DNA of 64,000 bases from DATEPR01 sp036491115 (GTDB lineage Bacteria > Actinomycetota > Actinomycetes > Mycobacteriales > Pseudonocardiaceae). The DNA is taken from the NCBI GenBank assembly GCA_036491115.1, contig DASXCQ010000060.1:62001-126000 (forward strand), read 5' to 3'. Positions 57,716 to 64,000 of the stretch are shown here, in pieces. The stretch's first letter is position 1, and each line of letters opens with the position of its first letter. The translations under genes were made by a program, and so were the position numbers. The notes beneath the pieces are model-generated. The model was not told the DNA's origin. It made no database searches and worked only from the letters and a program-made list of their open reading frames with translations.

Positions 57716-58513
57716 TCATTCGGAGTGGTGGTGGACGTACATGGACTGGATGCCGACCCGGCCGGGGCCCGTCATCTCGGCCAGGTACATGCCGTGGCGC
57801 ATCAGGCCGGTGCGCAGCTTCTGCTGCACGGCCTGCATCTGCACCGTGGAGTCCTTGTACAGGTAGCCGCCCGGCTCGACGAGGATCTTCTCCCCGGGCC
57901 CCAGCGTCCGCTCGAACACGTTTCCGTAGCCGTGCAACAACAACATGCCCGGCTGGCCGCCGGTGACGAACCGGTCCATGAACATGCCGCCACCGCCGTG
58001 CAGCACGTTGGCGAGGCCCTTGATCCGGACGAACGAGTAGTTGATGTTCCCTGACGCAAGAAGGAATGCGTGTTCGCGCACGTCCAGTTCCATACCGGGA
58101 TGCAATGGCAGCACCACCAGCTCGCCCGGCGAGTCCCGGGAGAACGCGATGCGGCCCGGCCCCTGCGCGACCGTGACCACGAACGGCATGCCGCCCAGCA
58201 CGCGCTTGAAGCCACCGCCGGTGTTCAGCGCGGCGATCGGCGTGTGCTCGTCCTTCCACAGCATCACGTGGTGCTCGAAGAACACCGAGTCGCTCTGGCC
58301 CAGGCTGATCTCGGCGACCGGCACCAGCTCACCCTCGACCTGGCAGGTGCTGTTGAAGAACCGGAACTCGGTCATGTCCCGCAGCCGGGGCGCCTCGCGC
58401 CAGCCGGAGTCGGAGACCCTGTTGCGCTCGTCGAGGGGGGCGCCGCAGGTAATGCAGCTCACGGAGCCGGGCGGGTTCTGGCCACGGCACCACTGGCACT
58501 CGATCCGGTCCAC
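57716..58513 (-). CDS. AIM24-family protein with N-terminal zinc ribbon, paralogue
   Basis: 265-residue paralogue of the next gene. The zinc ribbon is ECQWCRGQNPPGSVSCITCG near residues 5-24. The AIM24 domain follows (CQVEGELVPVAEISLGQSD, LDVREHAFLLASG, VEPGGYLYKDS). The start GTG 58513 follows GGAG; the much longer upstream frame runs antisense through the SPFH gene. It is first in the two-gene operon. The zinc ribbon resembles that in the SPFH protein coded divergently, which suggests the three work together. Confidence 0.87.
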   Translation of the reverse strand: MDRIECQWCRGQNPPGSVSCITCGAPLDERNRVSDSGWREAPRLRDMTEFRFFNSTCQVEGELVPVAEISLGQSDSVFFEHHVMLWKDEHTPIAALNTGGGFKRVLGGMPFVVTVAQGPGRIAFSRDSPGELVVLPLHPGMELDVREHAFLLASGNINYSFVRIKGLANVLHGGGGMFMDRFVTGGQPGMLLLHGYGNVFERTLGPGEKILVEPGGYLYKDSTVQMQAVQQKLRTGLMRHGMYLAEMTGPGRVGIQSMYVHHHSE

Positions 58514-58630
58514 AGCCGTTCTCCGTTCGCCAAGGGCCGTCTGGATCACGCACAAGCTAGCAGCGACCGGGCGTGCGGCGCGGGCGATACCGGTAAGGTC
58601 ATGGCAAGACAGTGGCTGGGGAGGCGGACG

Positions 58631-59800
58631 GTGGCGTTGTTCAGTCGCGAGTTCATCGCGGTTCCCGATGACCGAAAAGGACAACTGGTCTACAAGTGGC
58701 CGGACGTCAACATCCGGCGGTTCACCCGGGCGATCGTGAACGCCGACGAGGTGGCCCTGTTCGTCAACACGGGCCAGGTCGTCCAGACGATGGGCCCCGG
58801 CCGGCACCAGATCGACGCCAACGAGCTCCCCGGCCTCGGCGCCCTGATCGACATGGCCACCGGCGGCAACGCCTACCGCGCCGAGCTCTACTTCGTCGGC
58901 AGCCGCGAGTACACCGGGTTCACCTTCGGCGGCCGCATCGACGACGTGCAGGACAGGCAGACCGGCCTGATCGTCACGCTGCGGGTGTTCGGCGACTACG
59001 CCGTCCGCGTGGTCGACCCGATCCGGCTGATCACCAACCTGCTGTCCACCGTCGACGTCACCAACAACGAGCGCGTCTCCGGCTGGGTGAGCGACCAGTT
59101 GCTGAAGGTGATGCGCGCCGACGTCACCAACCAGATCGTGCGCAACGGCTGGCCGGTCCTGGGCCTGTCGGCGTACACGCCGGACATCGAGCGGACCGTC
59201 ATCACCCGCGCCAACGAGCAGCTGGCGAACTACGGCGTCGCGCTGACCCGGATGGGCAACTTCGACATCAACCTGTCGGCCGAGGACTCCGCTCAGCTCA
59301 AGGCTTTGGCCAAGGACACCAGTTACTCGCGGCTGGCGGGCAGCTTCAACCAGTACGCGGCGGGCAAGATGGCACTGGGTGCCGGCCAGGGCATGGCGAA
59401 GGGCGAGGGCGCCGTCGGCGGCGCGTTCCTGGCCGCCGGCCTGGGCATGGGCAACGCGGCCGTCGCGCAGCCCGGCCAGCCGGCGCCACCGCCGCGGAGC
59501 GGCTTCGCCGGTGGTACGCCGGGCGGCTACTCCGGCCCGCCGCCCGCGGGCTACCAGCAGCAGGCCGCGCTGGCCCAGGGACAGCAGGGTCAACAAGGAC
59601 AGCAGGGCCAGCAGCCGCCGCAGGCCGAGCAGGCGGGAGCCGCCTGTGCGTCCTGCCGGACGGCCAACCCGCCCGGCGCCAAGTTCTGCATGAGCTGCGG
59701 CACACCGATGGCCGCTCCCGCCGTGCACTGCACCGCCTGCGGCACCGAACTCCCCACCGGTGCCCGCTTCTGCGGCAACTGCGGCACGGCGGTCGGTTAG
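58631..59800 (+). CDS. SPFH/Band-7 domain protein with C-terminal double zinc ribbon
   Basis: 389-residue protein of the YdjI-like ('virion core protein' annotated) SPFH group. SPFH domain about 1-235 (MALFSREFIAVPDDR, IDANELPGLG, NLLSTVDVTNNERVSGW), then a Gly-rich linker, a Gln-rich run (QQGQQGQQGQQ) and two zinc ribbons (CASCRT...CMSCG and CTACGT...CGNCG). Relatives in Bacillus recruit PspA to the membrane under stress. GTG 58631 is chosen: GGGGAGG is 6 bases upstream and the start MALFSREF matches relatives. Confidence 0.88.
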   Translation: MALFSREFIAVPDDRKGQLVYKWPDVNIRRFTRAIVNADEVALFVNTGQVVQTMGPGRHQIDANELPGLGALIDMATGGNAYRAELYFVGSREYTGFTFGGRIDDVQDRQTGLIVTLRVFGDYAVRVVDPIRLITNLLSTVDVTNNERVSGWVSDQLLKVMRADVTNQIVRNGWPVLGLSAYTPDIERTVITRANEQLANYGVALTRMGNFDINLSAEDSAQLKALAKDTSYSRLAGSFNQYAAGKMALGAGQGMAKGEGAVGGAFLAAGLGMGNAAVAQPGQPAPPPRSGFAGGTPGGYSGPPPAGYQQQAALAQGQQGQQGQQGQQPPQAEQAGAACASCRTANPPGAKFCMSCGTPMAAPAVHCTACGTELPTGARFCGNCGTAVG

Positions 59801-59808
59801 TCCGCCCG

Positions 59809-60309
59809 GTGCGCCGCTGTGCCGAGTGCGGCTACGACTGGGACGGCCCGACCGACATGGCCGTCGCGACCATCAGCGCCCTGCCGGCCTCGATCGCTCG
59901 ACACCTCGATGCCGCCGGCATCCGTGACGAGGACGACCGACTCAGGACCCGGCCGGCCGCGCGCGTGTGGTCACCGCTGGAATACCTCGCCCACACCGGC
60001 GACGCGATCGACTGGTACGTCGGCCGCGTCCGGCGTGTGCTGACCGAGGATCGGCCGGCCCTGGACGGGTTCGGCTGGGACGCCCACACGGCGCGCCAGA
60101 ACTACCGCCACCGGCACCTCACCGACGTCCTCGGCGATCTCGGCCGCGCCTGCGCGAGCGGCACGGCGCTGCTCGCCCCGCTCAGCGCCGCCGACCTGGG
60201 GCGCACCGGGACCGGGACCGACGGCGGGCCACGCACGGTCGCCGGTCTCGTGCACCGCGCCGCGCACGAAGCCCGTCATCACATGTACGACATCACGAGC
60301 GCCTGCTGA
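59809..60309 (+). CDS. DinB-like protein with N-terminal Cys motif
   Basis: 166-residue four-helix-bundle protein. It starts CAEC at residues 4-7 and otherwise resembles DinB/maleylpyruvate-isomerase-type domains (VWSPLEYLAHTGDAIDWYVGRV, RHHMYDITSAC), with metal-site His in YLAHTGD and HEARHHMYD. GTG 59809 is 8 bases after the SPFH stop; TTAGTC overlapping that stop could be a -10 for a leaderless start. It may be part of the SPFH operon. Thiol-linked chemistry is possible but unproven. Confidence 0.78.
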   Translation: MRRCAECGYDWDGPTDMAVATISALPASIARHLDAAGIRDEDDRLRTRPAARVWSPLEYLAHTGDAIDWYVGRVRRVLTEDRPALDGFGWDAHTARQNYRHRHLTDVLGDLGRACASGTALLAPLSAADLGRTGTGTDGGPRTVAGLVHRAAHEARHHMYDITSAC

Positions 60310-60362
60310 CAGCACGGACGACCGGGCATCGAAACTCTCCGTTCGACGCCCGGTTCGCTGTC
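60308..60362. terminator. Terminator hairpin between convergent genes
   Basis: Nested arms pair: GACAGC with GCTGTC at the ends, and ACCGGGC-TCGAA with its complement inside (60321-60333 with 60342-60354, one mismatch). It stands between the DinB gene and the small minus-strand ORF. Confidence 0.65.
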
Positions 60363-60377
60363 TGCGACGGCCGGCTC

Positions 60378-60554
60378 TCAGCCGGCCGGTACCGACTCGT
60401 TCGCCACGGCCGGCTCCTCCGCCGGTGCGGGCACGATCGCCTCAGCGAACCGCTGTAGGCCCTGCAGACCGAAACGTCCGGCCAACTCGTCGAAAATCGG
60501 GGTGTTCCCCGCCCCCTCGACCGAATCGGCCATCCCCACCGATGTCGTGTCCAT
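60378..60554 (-). CDS. Small acidic protein of 58 residues, unknown
   Basis: ATG 60554 opens 58 codons with normal actinomycete codon use (MDTTSVGMADSVEG at the start, IFDELAGRFGLQGLQRF in the middle, AEEPAVANESVPAG at the end). TAGTGA lies 6 bases before the ATG, a leaderless-type promoter. An inverted repeat at 60369-60387 covers the stop and could terminate it. It follows SigF on the same strand. No relatives recognised; moderate chance of being a real gene. Confidence 0.5.
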   Translation of the reverse strand: MDTTSVGMADSVEGAGNTPIFDELAGRFGLQGLQRFAEAIVPAPAEEPAVANESVPAG

Positions 60555-60610
60555 GCGTCATCACTACCCCATTCGGCGGACATCCGCACGCTTGTTGCCG
60601 GTTCGTAATC

Positions 60611-61405
60611 TCACCCGTCTGACAGCAGGCCCCTGCGCAACTGGGCCAGTGTGCGGGCGAGCAGCCGGGAAACGTGCATCTGGGAGATACCCAGCCGGCC
60701 GGCGATCTCGCTCTGCGTCATGTTGTGGAAGAACCGGAGCACGATCACGGTGCGCTCGCGTTCGGGCAGCGACGCCAACAGCGGGCGCAGCGCCAGCCGG
60801 TTCTCCGCGTGCGTCAGGGCCTCGTCGTCGCTGCCCAGCCGGTCGCCGACGGACGCGGTGCCGTCCTCGTGCGACGGCTCGTCCAGGGACGTGCCGCGCT
60901 GGGCACCGGCCACCAGGAGGCTCTCGATGACCTCCTGCTTGGGCATGCCCAGCCGGCCGGCCAGCTCACTGGGCGTCGGCGACCTGCCCAGCTCGGCGGT
61001 CAGGTCGGCGGCGGCACCGGCGATCGAGGCGTGCCGCTCCTTGAGCGGGCGGGGCACGTGCACCAGCCAGGACGAGTCACGGAAGTGCCGGCGCACCTCG
61101 CCGACCATGGTGGGCACGGCGAACGACATGAAATCGGCGCCACGGCTCGGGTCGAACCGGTCCACGGCGTGCATCAGGCCCACGGCCGCGACCTGGGCCA
61201 GGTCCTGGTGCGGCACGCCCCGGTTGCGGTACCGGCGGGCGATGTTCTCGGCCACCGGCAGGTGTTCGGTGACCAGCCGCTCCCGCAGTTCGACCCGCCT
61301 GGGGTCGTCCTCGGGCAGTTCGCGGAGCTCCACGAACAGTGGAGCGAGATGGTCGTAGCCGCCGCGGGAGTCCGATCTGGCGGGACCGCGGCGCCGTTGG
61401 GTCAC
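60611..61405 (-). CDS. sigF: RNA polymerase sigma factor, SigB/SigF/SigG family
   Basis: 264-residue group 3 sigma factor for stress or sporulation genes. Region 2 includes VAENIARRYRNRG, DLAQVAAVGLMHAVDRFDP; region 3 ARPTPSELAGRLGM-like (here SPTPSELAGRLGM); region 4 MTQSEIAGRLGISQMHVSRLLAR. GTG 61405 overlaps the stop of the anti-sigma gene (GTGA). Order rsbV-rsbW-sigF is that of the mycobacterial and streptomycete loci with partner switching. Expression probably runs from the SigF-type promoter at 62235-62260. Confidence 0.93.
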   Translation of the reverse strand: MTQRRRGPARSDSRGGYDHLAPLFVELRELPEDDPRRVELRERLVTEHLPVAENIARRYRNRGVPHQDLAQVAAVGLMHAVDRFDPSRGADFMSFAVPTMVGEVRRHFRDSSWLVHVPRPLKERHASIAGAAADLTAELGRSPTPSELAGRLGMPKQEVIESLLVAGAQRGTSLDEPSHEDGTASVGDRLGSDDEALTHAENRLALRPLLASLPERERTVIVLRFFHNMTQSEIAGRLGISQMHVSRLLARTLAQLRRGLLSDG

Positions 61406-61842
61406 GCCCGGTCGACCTTCTGCTTGGCCAGCTCGATCCACACGACGTCACCGTCACCGGTGCCGCGCTCCACGTGGGCGCGCACGGAGTCGGCGAGCGT
61501 CATCAGCACCTGCCACGGGAACCCGTCCGTCGGCGGCAGTTCCGGTGTACTGGCCGGCACCGAGCAGCGGACCCGGATCTCCCGCTCGGCCAGGCTGAAC
61601 CGGCACCGCAGCTCGGCGCCGGGCGCGGCCAGCGGCACCAACATGGAGCACGCCTCGTCCACCGCCAGGCGCAGGTCGTCCACCTCGTCCAGGGTCATGT
61701 CCTGCTGCAGCGCCAGATCGGCGGCGACCGCGCGCACGGTGGACAGGTACTCCGAGCCCGCGGTCAGCCGCAGTTCGATCGCGGCGAGTTCCGCGATGTC
61801 GGACGAGCCGGGCTGGGAGGCGGCGCTGCCGGCATCGTTCAT
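61402..61842 (-). CDS. rsbW: Anti-sigma factor, RsbW/UsfX-like serine kinase
   Basis: 146-residue GHKL-type ATPase. The N-box region is LRLAVDEACSMLV; the G boxes are degenerate at the C-terminal half, as in UsfX. It is expected to bind SigF and release it when the STAS partner is unphosphorylated. It overlaps the STAS gene before it (ATGA) and sigF after it, so three genes are coupled. Confidence 0.88.
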   Translation of the reverse strand: MNDAGSAASQPGSSDIAELAAIELRLTAGSEYLSTVRAVAADLALQQDMTLDEVDDLRLAVDEACSMLVPLAAPGAELRCRFSLAEREIRVRCSVPASTPELPPTDGFPWQVLMTLADSVRAHVERGTGDGDVVWIELAKQKVDRA

Positions 61843-62159
61843 CGCTGGACGTCCAGGACCTCGGTGAGGCCCATCATCTCGACCACCCGGCGCACGGGCG
61901 GCTGGAGGTTGAGGACCCGGAACACGATCCCGAGCCGATTCGCCTCCTGGACACCGGCGAGCAGGGCACCCAGGCCGCTCGAGTTCAGGAACGGCACGCC
62001 GGCCAGATCGACATCCACCCGCCGGGGTGACACGCCATCCTCGCCGCCCACCGCGCTGACGACCGCGTCGCGCAGTTGTCCGGCGGTGTGCAGGTCGACG
62101 TCACCGGACGCGGTCAGCACGACGACGTCGTCCTCCCGCGCCCAGCCGAGCTCGAGCAT
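61839..62159 (-). CDS. rsbV: STAS-domain anti-anti-sigma factor (RsbV-like)
   Basis: 106-residue STAS protein. The phosphorylatable Ser region is VPFLNSSGLGALL. The N-terminal DDVVVLTASGDVDLHTAGQL strand-helix is typical. It counters the anti-sigma factor in partner switching. First gene of the sigF operon, with its promoter directly upstream. Confidence 0.92.
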   Translation of the reverse strand: MLELGWAREDDVVVLTASGDVDLHTAGQLRDAVVSAVGGEDGVSPRRVDVDLAGVPFLNSSGLGALLAGVQEANRLGIVFRVLNLQPPVRRVVEMMGLTEVLDVQR

Positions 62160-62234
62160 GGTTGCCTCCAGGGTGGTTCCGGCGTGCCGGAACCCAACTC
62201 TGACATACGCGTGACGTACACCCCCGAGAGGGCA

Positions 62235-62260
62235 TTACCCGTTCGAGGGCCTCGCCAACC
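62235..62260 (-). promoter_or_regulatory. SigF-type promoter of the rsbV-rsbW-sigF operon
   Basis: On the minus strand, GGTT, 16 bases, then GGGTAA, close to the GTTT-N15-GGGTAT pattern of SigF-family holoenzymes. It ends 75 bases before ATG 62159. Autoregulation of the operon is likely. Confidence 0.65.
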
Positions 62261-62312
62261 ACACACGGGGCGTGGTTGGCCAAGGACCGTAGCCGAAGTC
62301 GCCGTCCGGCGG

Positions 62313-62828
62313 TCACCCGGTCGGTGACCGCTCCGTGGCCGGAGGCCGCAGGCTCGGACCGGTGACGACGTCCTTGACATGCGCCGGGACCTCCTGAATG
62401 GCCTGCGGGTGGACGTCGGTCGTGGTGATCTCGACGGTCCGGTCGCCGGCCGCCCTGGGCAGCTCCGCCCACACGGTCTTGCCGGCCGCGTCGCGCCGGG
62501 TCCCCCAGTCCGTGCTCACGGCCGACACGATCAACAGGCCGCGGTGCCGGTCCCCGACCGGCTCCGGGCTCAGCATCACGGGCAGTTCGGAGCTGTTGTC
62601 CGCGACCTCGATCCGGATGGTGTCGCTCTCCAGGGCCAGGCCGAGTGCCACGACGCCGTCGCCGTGCTGGACGGCGTTGCCGACCAGCTCCGACACGACG
62701 AGCTCGGCCATCTCCCTGGTCCCCACGGTGACCTGCCAGCCGTGCAGCACATCGGAGGTGAAGCGTCGGGCGGCGGGAACTGCCATCGTGCCGGCCGGCA
62801 GCGGGGTGCTGGTGCGGACGGTCGTCAC
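62313..62828 (-). CDS. Second RsbW-like ATP-binding protein (anti-sigma/HATPase)
   Basis: 171-residue GHKL ATPase. N box: LVVSELVGNAVQHGDG; then IEVADNSSELP (G1) and GDRHRGLLIVSAVSTDWG (G2). These are clearer than in the neighbouring RsbW-like protein. A C-terminal tail of about 50 residues is unusual for the family. GTG 62828 follows GGGAGGGG. It lies upstream of the sigF operon, separated by 153 bases, and could be another kinase for STAS proteins. Confidence 0.88.
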   Translation of the reverse strand: MTTVRTSTPLPAGTMAVPAARRFTSDVLHGWQVTVGTREMAELVVSELVGNAVQHGDGVVALGLALESDTIRIEVADNSSELPVMLSPEPVGDRHRGLLIVSAVSTDWGTRRDAAGKTVWAELPRAAGDRTVEITTTDVHPQAIQEVPAHVKDVVTGPSLRPPATERSPTG

Positions 62829-62862
62829 GACGGCCCCTCCCTGCGCCTCGTTTCTGCCTGTC

Positions 62863-62922
62863 ACGTCGTTGGGTGGCGGGTTTCCCACCGGTACCGGCGA
62901 CAAACCTGCCACCCGACGACGT
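62863..62922. repeat. 60-base near-perfect dyad, with SigF-like promoter on minus strand
   Basis: Two 30-base arms centred on GGTACC match at 25 of 30 positions. On the plus strand two of the mismatches would be G-U pairs. Within it, minus strand, GTTT (62905-62902), 15 bases and GGGAAA (62886-62881) resemble a SigF promoter. It lies between the DUF6295 stop and the ATPase start. It may be a terminator, an operator or both. Confidence 0.6.
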
Positions 62923-62942
62923 GGCACGCGCGACAGTCCCGA

Positions 62943-63230
62943 CTAGTGTGCGCCCACCACCTGGTGCACCGACGCCAATCCGGCCGGCGCGGCGGCCAGC
63001 GCCTTCTGGATCGCCTCGACGAGAGCCAGTGCCGACTCCTCGGTCAGCTCGACGGCGACCCGCGCGGACGCGCCCAGCGCCGGGTTGATGAAGTCGATGT
63101 TCACGGTGTGCGCGTACGGGGCGTGCACGGGGTGGTCGACGTAGACCGAGGCCGCGGTGACCTCGAACCAGCCGGCCGCGCCCTTGCCGCTGCCGTCGAT
63201 CTCCACCTTCTCGGTCAGGTAAGTACACAT
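62943..63230 (-). CDS. DUF6295-family protein
   Basis: 95-residue small protein (MCTYLTEKVEIDGSGKGA at the N-terminus, YVDHPVHAPYAHTVNIDF in the middle). I recall this family from actinobacterial genomes with no assigned function. ATG 63230 follows GAGGAGG and is 10 bases after the dienelactone hydrolase gene, so one mRNA is likely. It may bind a metal through the HAPYAH histidines, which is inference. Confidence 0.8.
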   Translation of the reverse strand: MCTYLTEKVEIDGSGKGAAGWFEVTAASVYVDHPVHAPYAHTVNIDFINPALGASARVAVELTEESALALVEAIQKALAAAPAGLASVHQVVGAH

Positions 63231-63240
63231 GAGAGCCTCC

Positions 63241-63984
63241 TCACGCGGACAGGTGCTGGCCGAAGAACGCGAAGATCTTCTGGTAGCCGTCGACCGCGGC
63301 CTCCGGGCGGTAGCTGGGCCGGTCGTAGGCGAAGAACGCGTGGCCGGCGCCGTCGTAGGCATGGAAGTCGTGGTCCTTGCCCAGCTTGGTGAGCTCCTCG
63401 TCCAGCGCCTTGACCTCGTCCGGCGCCGGGTACTGGTCGTCGTTGCCGAACATGCCCAGCAGCGGGCAGGACAGGTTGCCGGCGATGTCCATCAGCGAGG
63501 TCATCGGGAAGCCCGATCCCTCGGGCGGGTTGTTCACCACGAAGGCGCCGTAGCAGTCGACGGCGGCGTCGATCTGCAGTGAGCAGGCGGCGAGGAAGGT
63601 CTGGCGGCCGCCGGAGCAGTGCCCGATGACGCCGATCTTGCCATTGGCGTGTTCCAGCGTGTTCAGGTACTTGGCCGCGCCGTCCACGTCGCCGACCAGC
63701 CGCTCGTCGGGCACCAGGCCGCTGGCGCGGGCCGCGGCGGCGGCGTCGTCCGGGCTGGCGCCGGGGGCTTCCCGCCAGTACAGGTTCGGCATGCAGGCCG
63801 CGTAGCCGTGCATGGCGAACTTGACCACGACCTCCTTGCTCCACGAGTCGTAGCCGGGCATGTGGTGGATCACCACGACACCGCCGCGCGGCGCGTCCGA
63901 CAGCGGTCGCGCGAGGTAGGCCTCGATCTCGTCACCGCCGTGTCCGGTGATGGTGACGGTCTGCGCCTGGATCGCGTCGGTCAT
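63241..63984 (-). CDS. Dienelactone hydrolase-family protein
   Basis: 247-residue alpha/beta-hydrolase of the DLH type. The nucleophile position reads GHCSGGRQ, so the elbow has Ser after the Cys where classic dienelactone hydrolases have GYCLGG with Cys as nucleophile. Acid in GNDDQYP and His in GAGHAFF complete the triad. Start ATG 63984 follows GGGAGAA. It may hydrolyse lactones or esters and heads a two-gene unit with DUF6295. A link to the aromatic operon 40 kb away is not shown. Confidence 0.88.
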   Translation of the reverse strand: MTDAIQAQTVTITGHGGDEIEAYLARPLSDAPRGGVVVIHHMPGYDSWSKEVVVKFAMHGYAACMPNLYWREAPGASPDDAAAAARASGLVPDERLVGDVDGAAKYLNTLEHANGKIGVIGHCSGGRQTFLAACSLQIDAAVDCYGAFVVNNPPEGSGFPMTSLMDIAGNLSCPLLGMFGNDDQYPAPDEVKALDEELTKLGKDHDFHAYDGAGHAFFAYDRPSYRPEAAVDGYQKIFAFFGQHLSA

Positions 63985-64000
63985 GCTGCGTTCTCCCTTG

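Noticed and set aside
57716..59728. 670-codon minus-strand frame extending an AIM24 gene
   Set aside because: Beyond 58513 it is antisense to the SPFH gene and low-complexity. GTG 58513 has a ribosome site and gives the zinc ribbon at the N-terminus.

Overview
The window is very GC-rich with strong G/C third-position bias, and it looks like chromosome of a filamentous, mycothiol-producing actinomycete. Pseudonocardiales is the best guess. Markers are an SsgA-like sporulation protein, a mycothiol-dependent formaldehyde dehydrogenase, an MgtA-type mannosyltransferase, a mycosin, a 'conservon' signalling operon and a SigF partner-switching locus. I saw no prophage, insertion sequence, CRISPR, rRNA or tRNA gene. 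The left-edge gene is truncated.

Layout. 1-5371 (minus): an envelope block with a membrane protein, an orphan mycosin, two GT4 glycosyltransferases and a fatty-acid desaturase cut by the edge. 5498-17042: a beta-glucoside locus with a LacI regulator, an Opp-type ABC importer, two GH1 beta-glucosidases and a ROK regulator. 17175-18327: an SsgA-like protein and a methyltransferase. 18310-25771 (minus): an aromatic-degradation operon with an AraC regulator, a maleylacetate reductase/hydroxyquinol dioxygenase fusion, an FAD monooxygenase, a tandem left-handed beta-helix protein, a VOC protein and the mycothiol-dependent dehydrogenase. 25840-29969: a GH18 chitinase with a DasR-like box upstream, and a GH36 alpha-galactosidase. 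30012-33620 (minus): a conservon (kinase, roadblock, DUF742) lacking its GTPase gene. 33621-34805 is non-coding as far as I can see. 34806-37274: two envelope proteins, probably for metal (copper) handling. 37254-44247: CysQ, Nudix, two GNATs, an esterase and two S53 peptidases. 44488-48896: a carboxylesterase and a GH74 xyloglucanase with CBM2. 48904-53520: a phosphotransferase, a MarR/cupin pair, a broken NTF2-like gene, a small palindromic repeat array, a DinB protein and a P450. 53649-56175: a Ser/Thr kinase with an extracellular CBM2 facing a secreted GH3. 56274-60309: an uncharacterised protein, two AIM24 proteins, an SPFH protein and a zinc-finger DinB protein. 60378-63984 (minus): a small ORF, SigF with its anti-sigma and anti-anti-sigma factors, another RsbW-like ATPase, a DUF6295 protein and a dienelactone hydrolase.

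The main theme is use of plant and fungal polymers. Secreted xyloglucanase, chitinase and GH3 enzymes, cytoplasmic GH1 and GH36 enzymes, an oligosaccharide-type importer, several sugar-responsive operators and a kinase that may bind cellulose would together sense, cut, import and hydrolyse cell-wall glycans. The hydroxyquinol operon would handle lignin-type aromatics. The AIM24/SPFH zinc-ribbon cluster and the metal-handling pair are the least understood parts.
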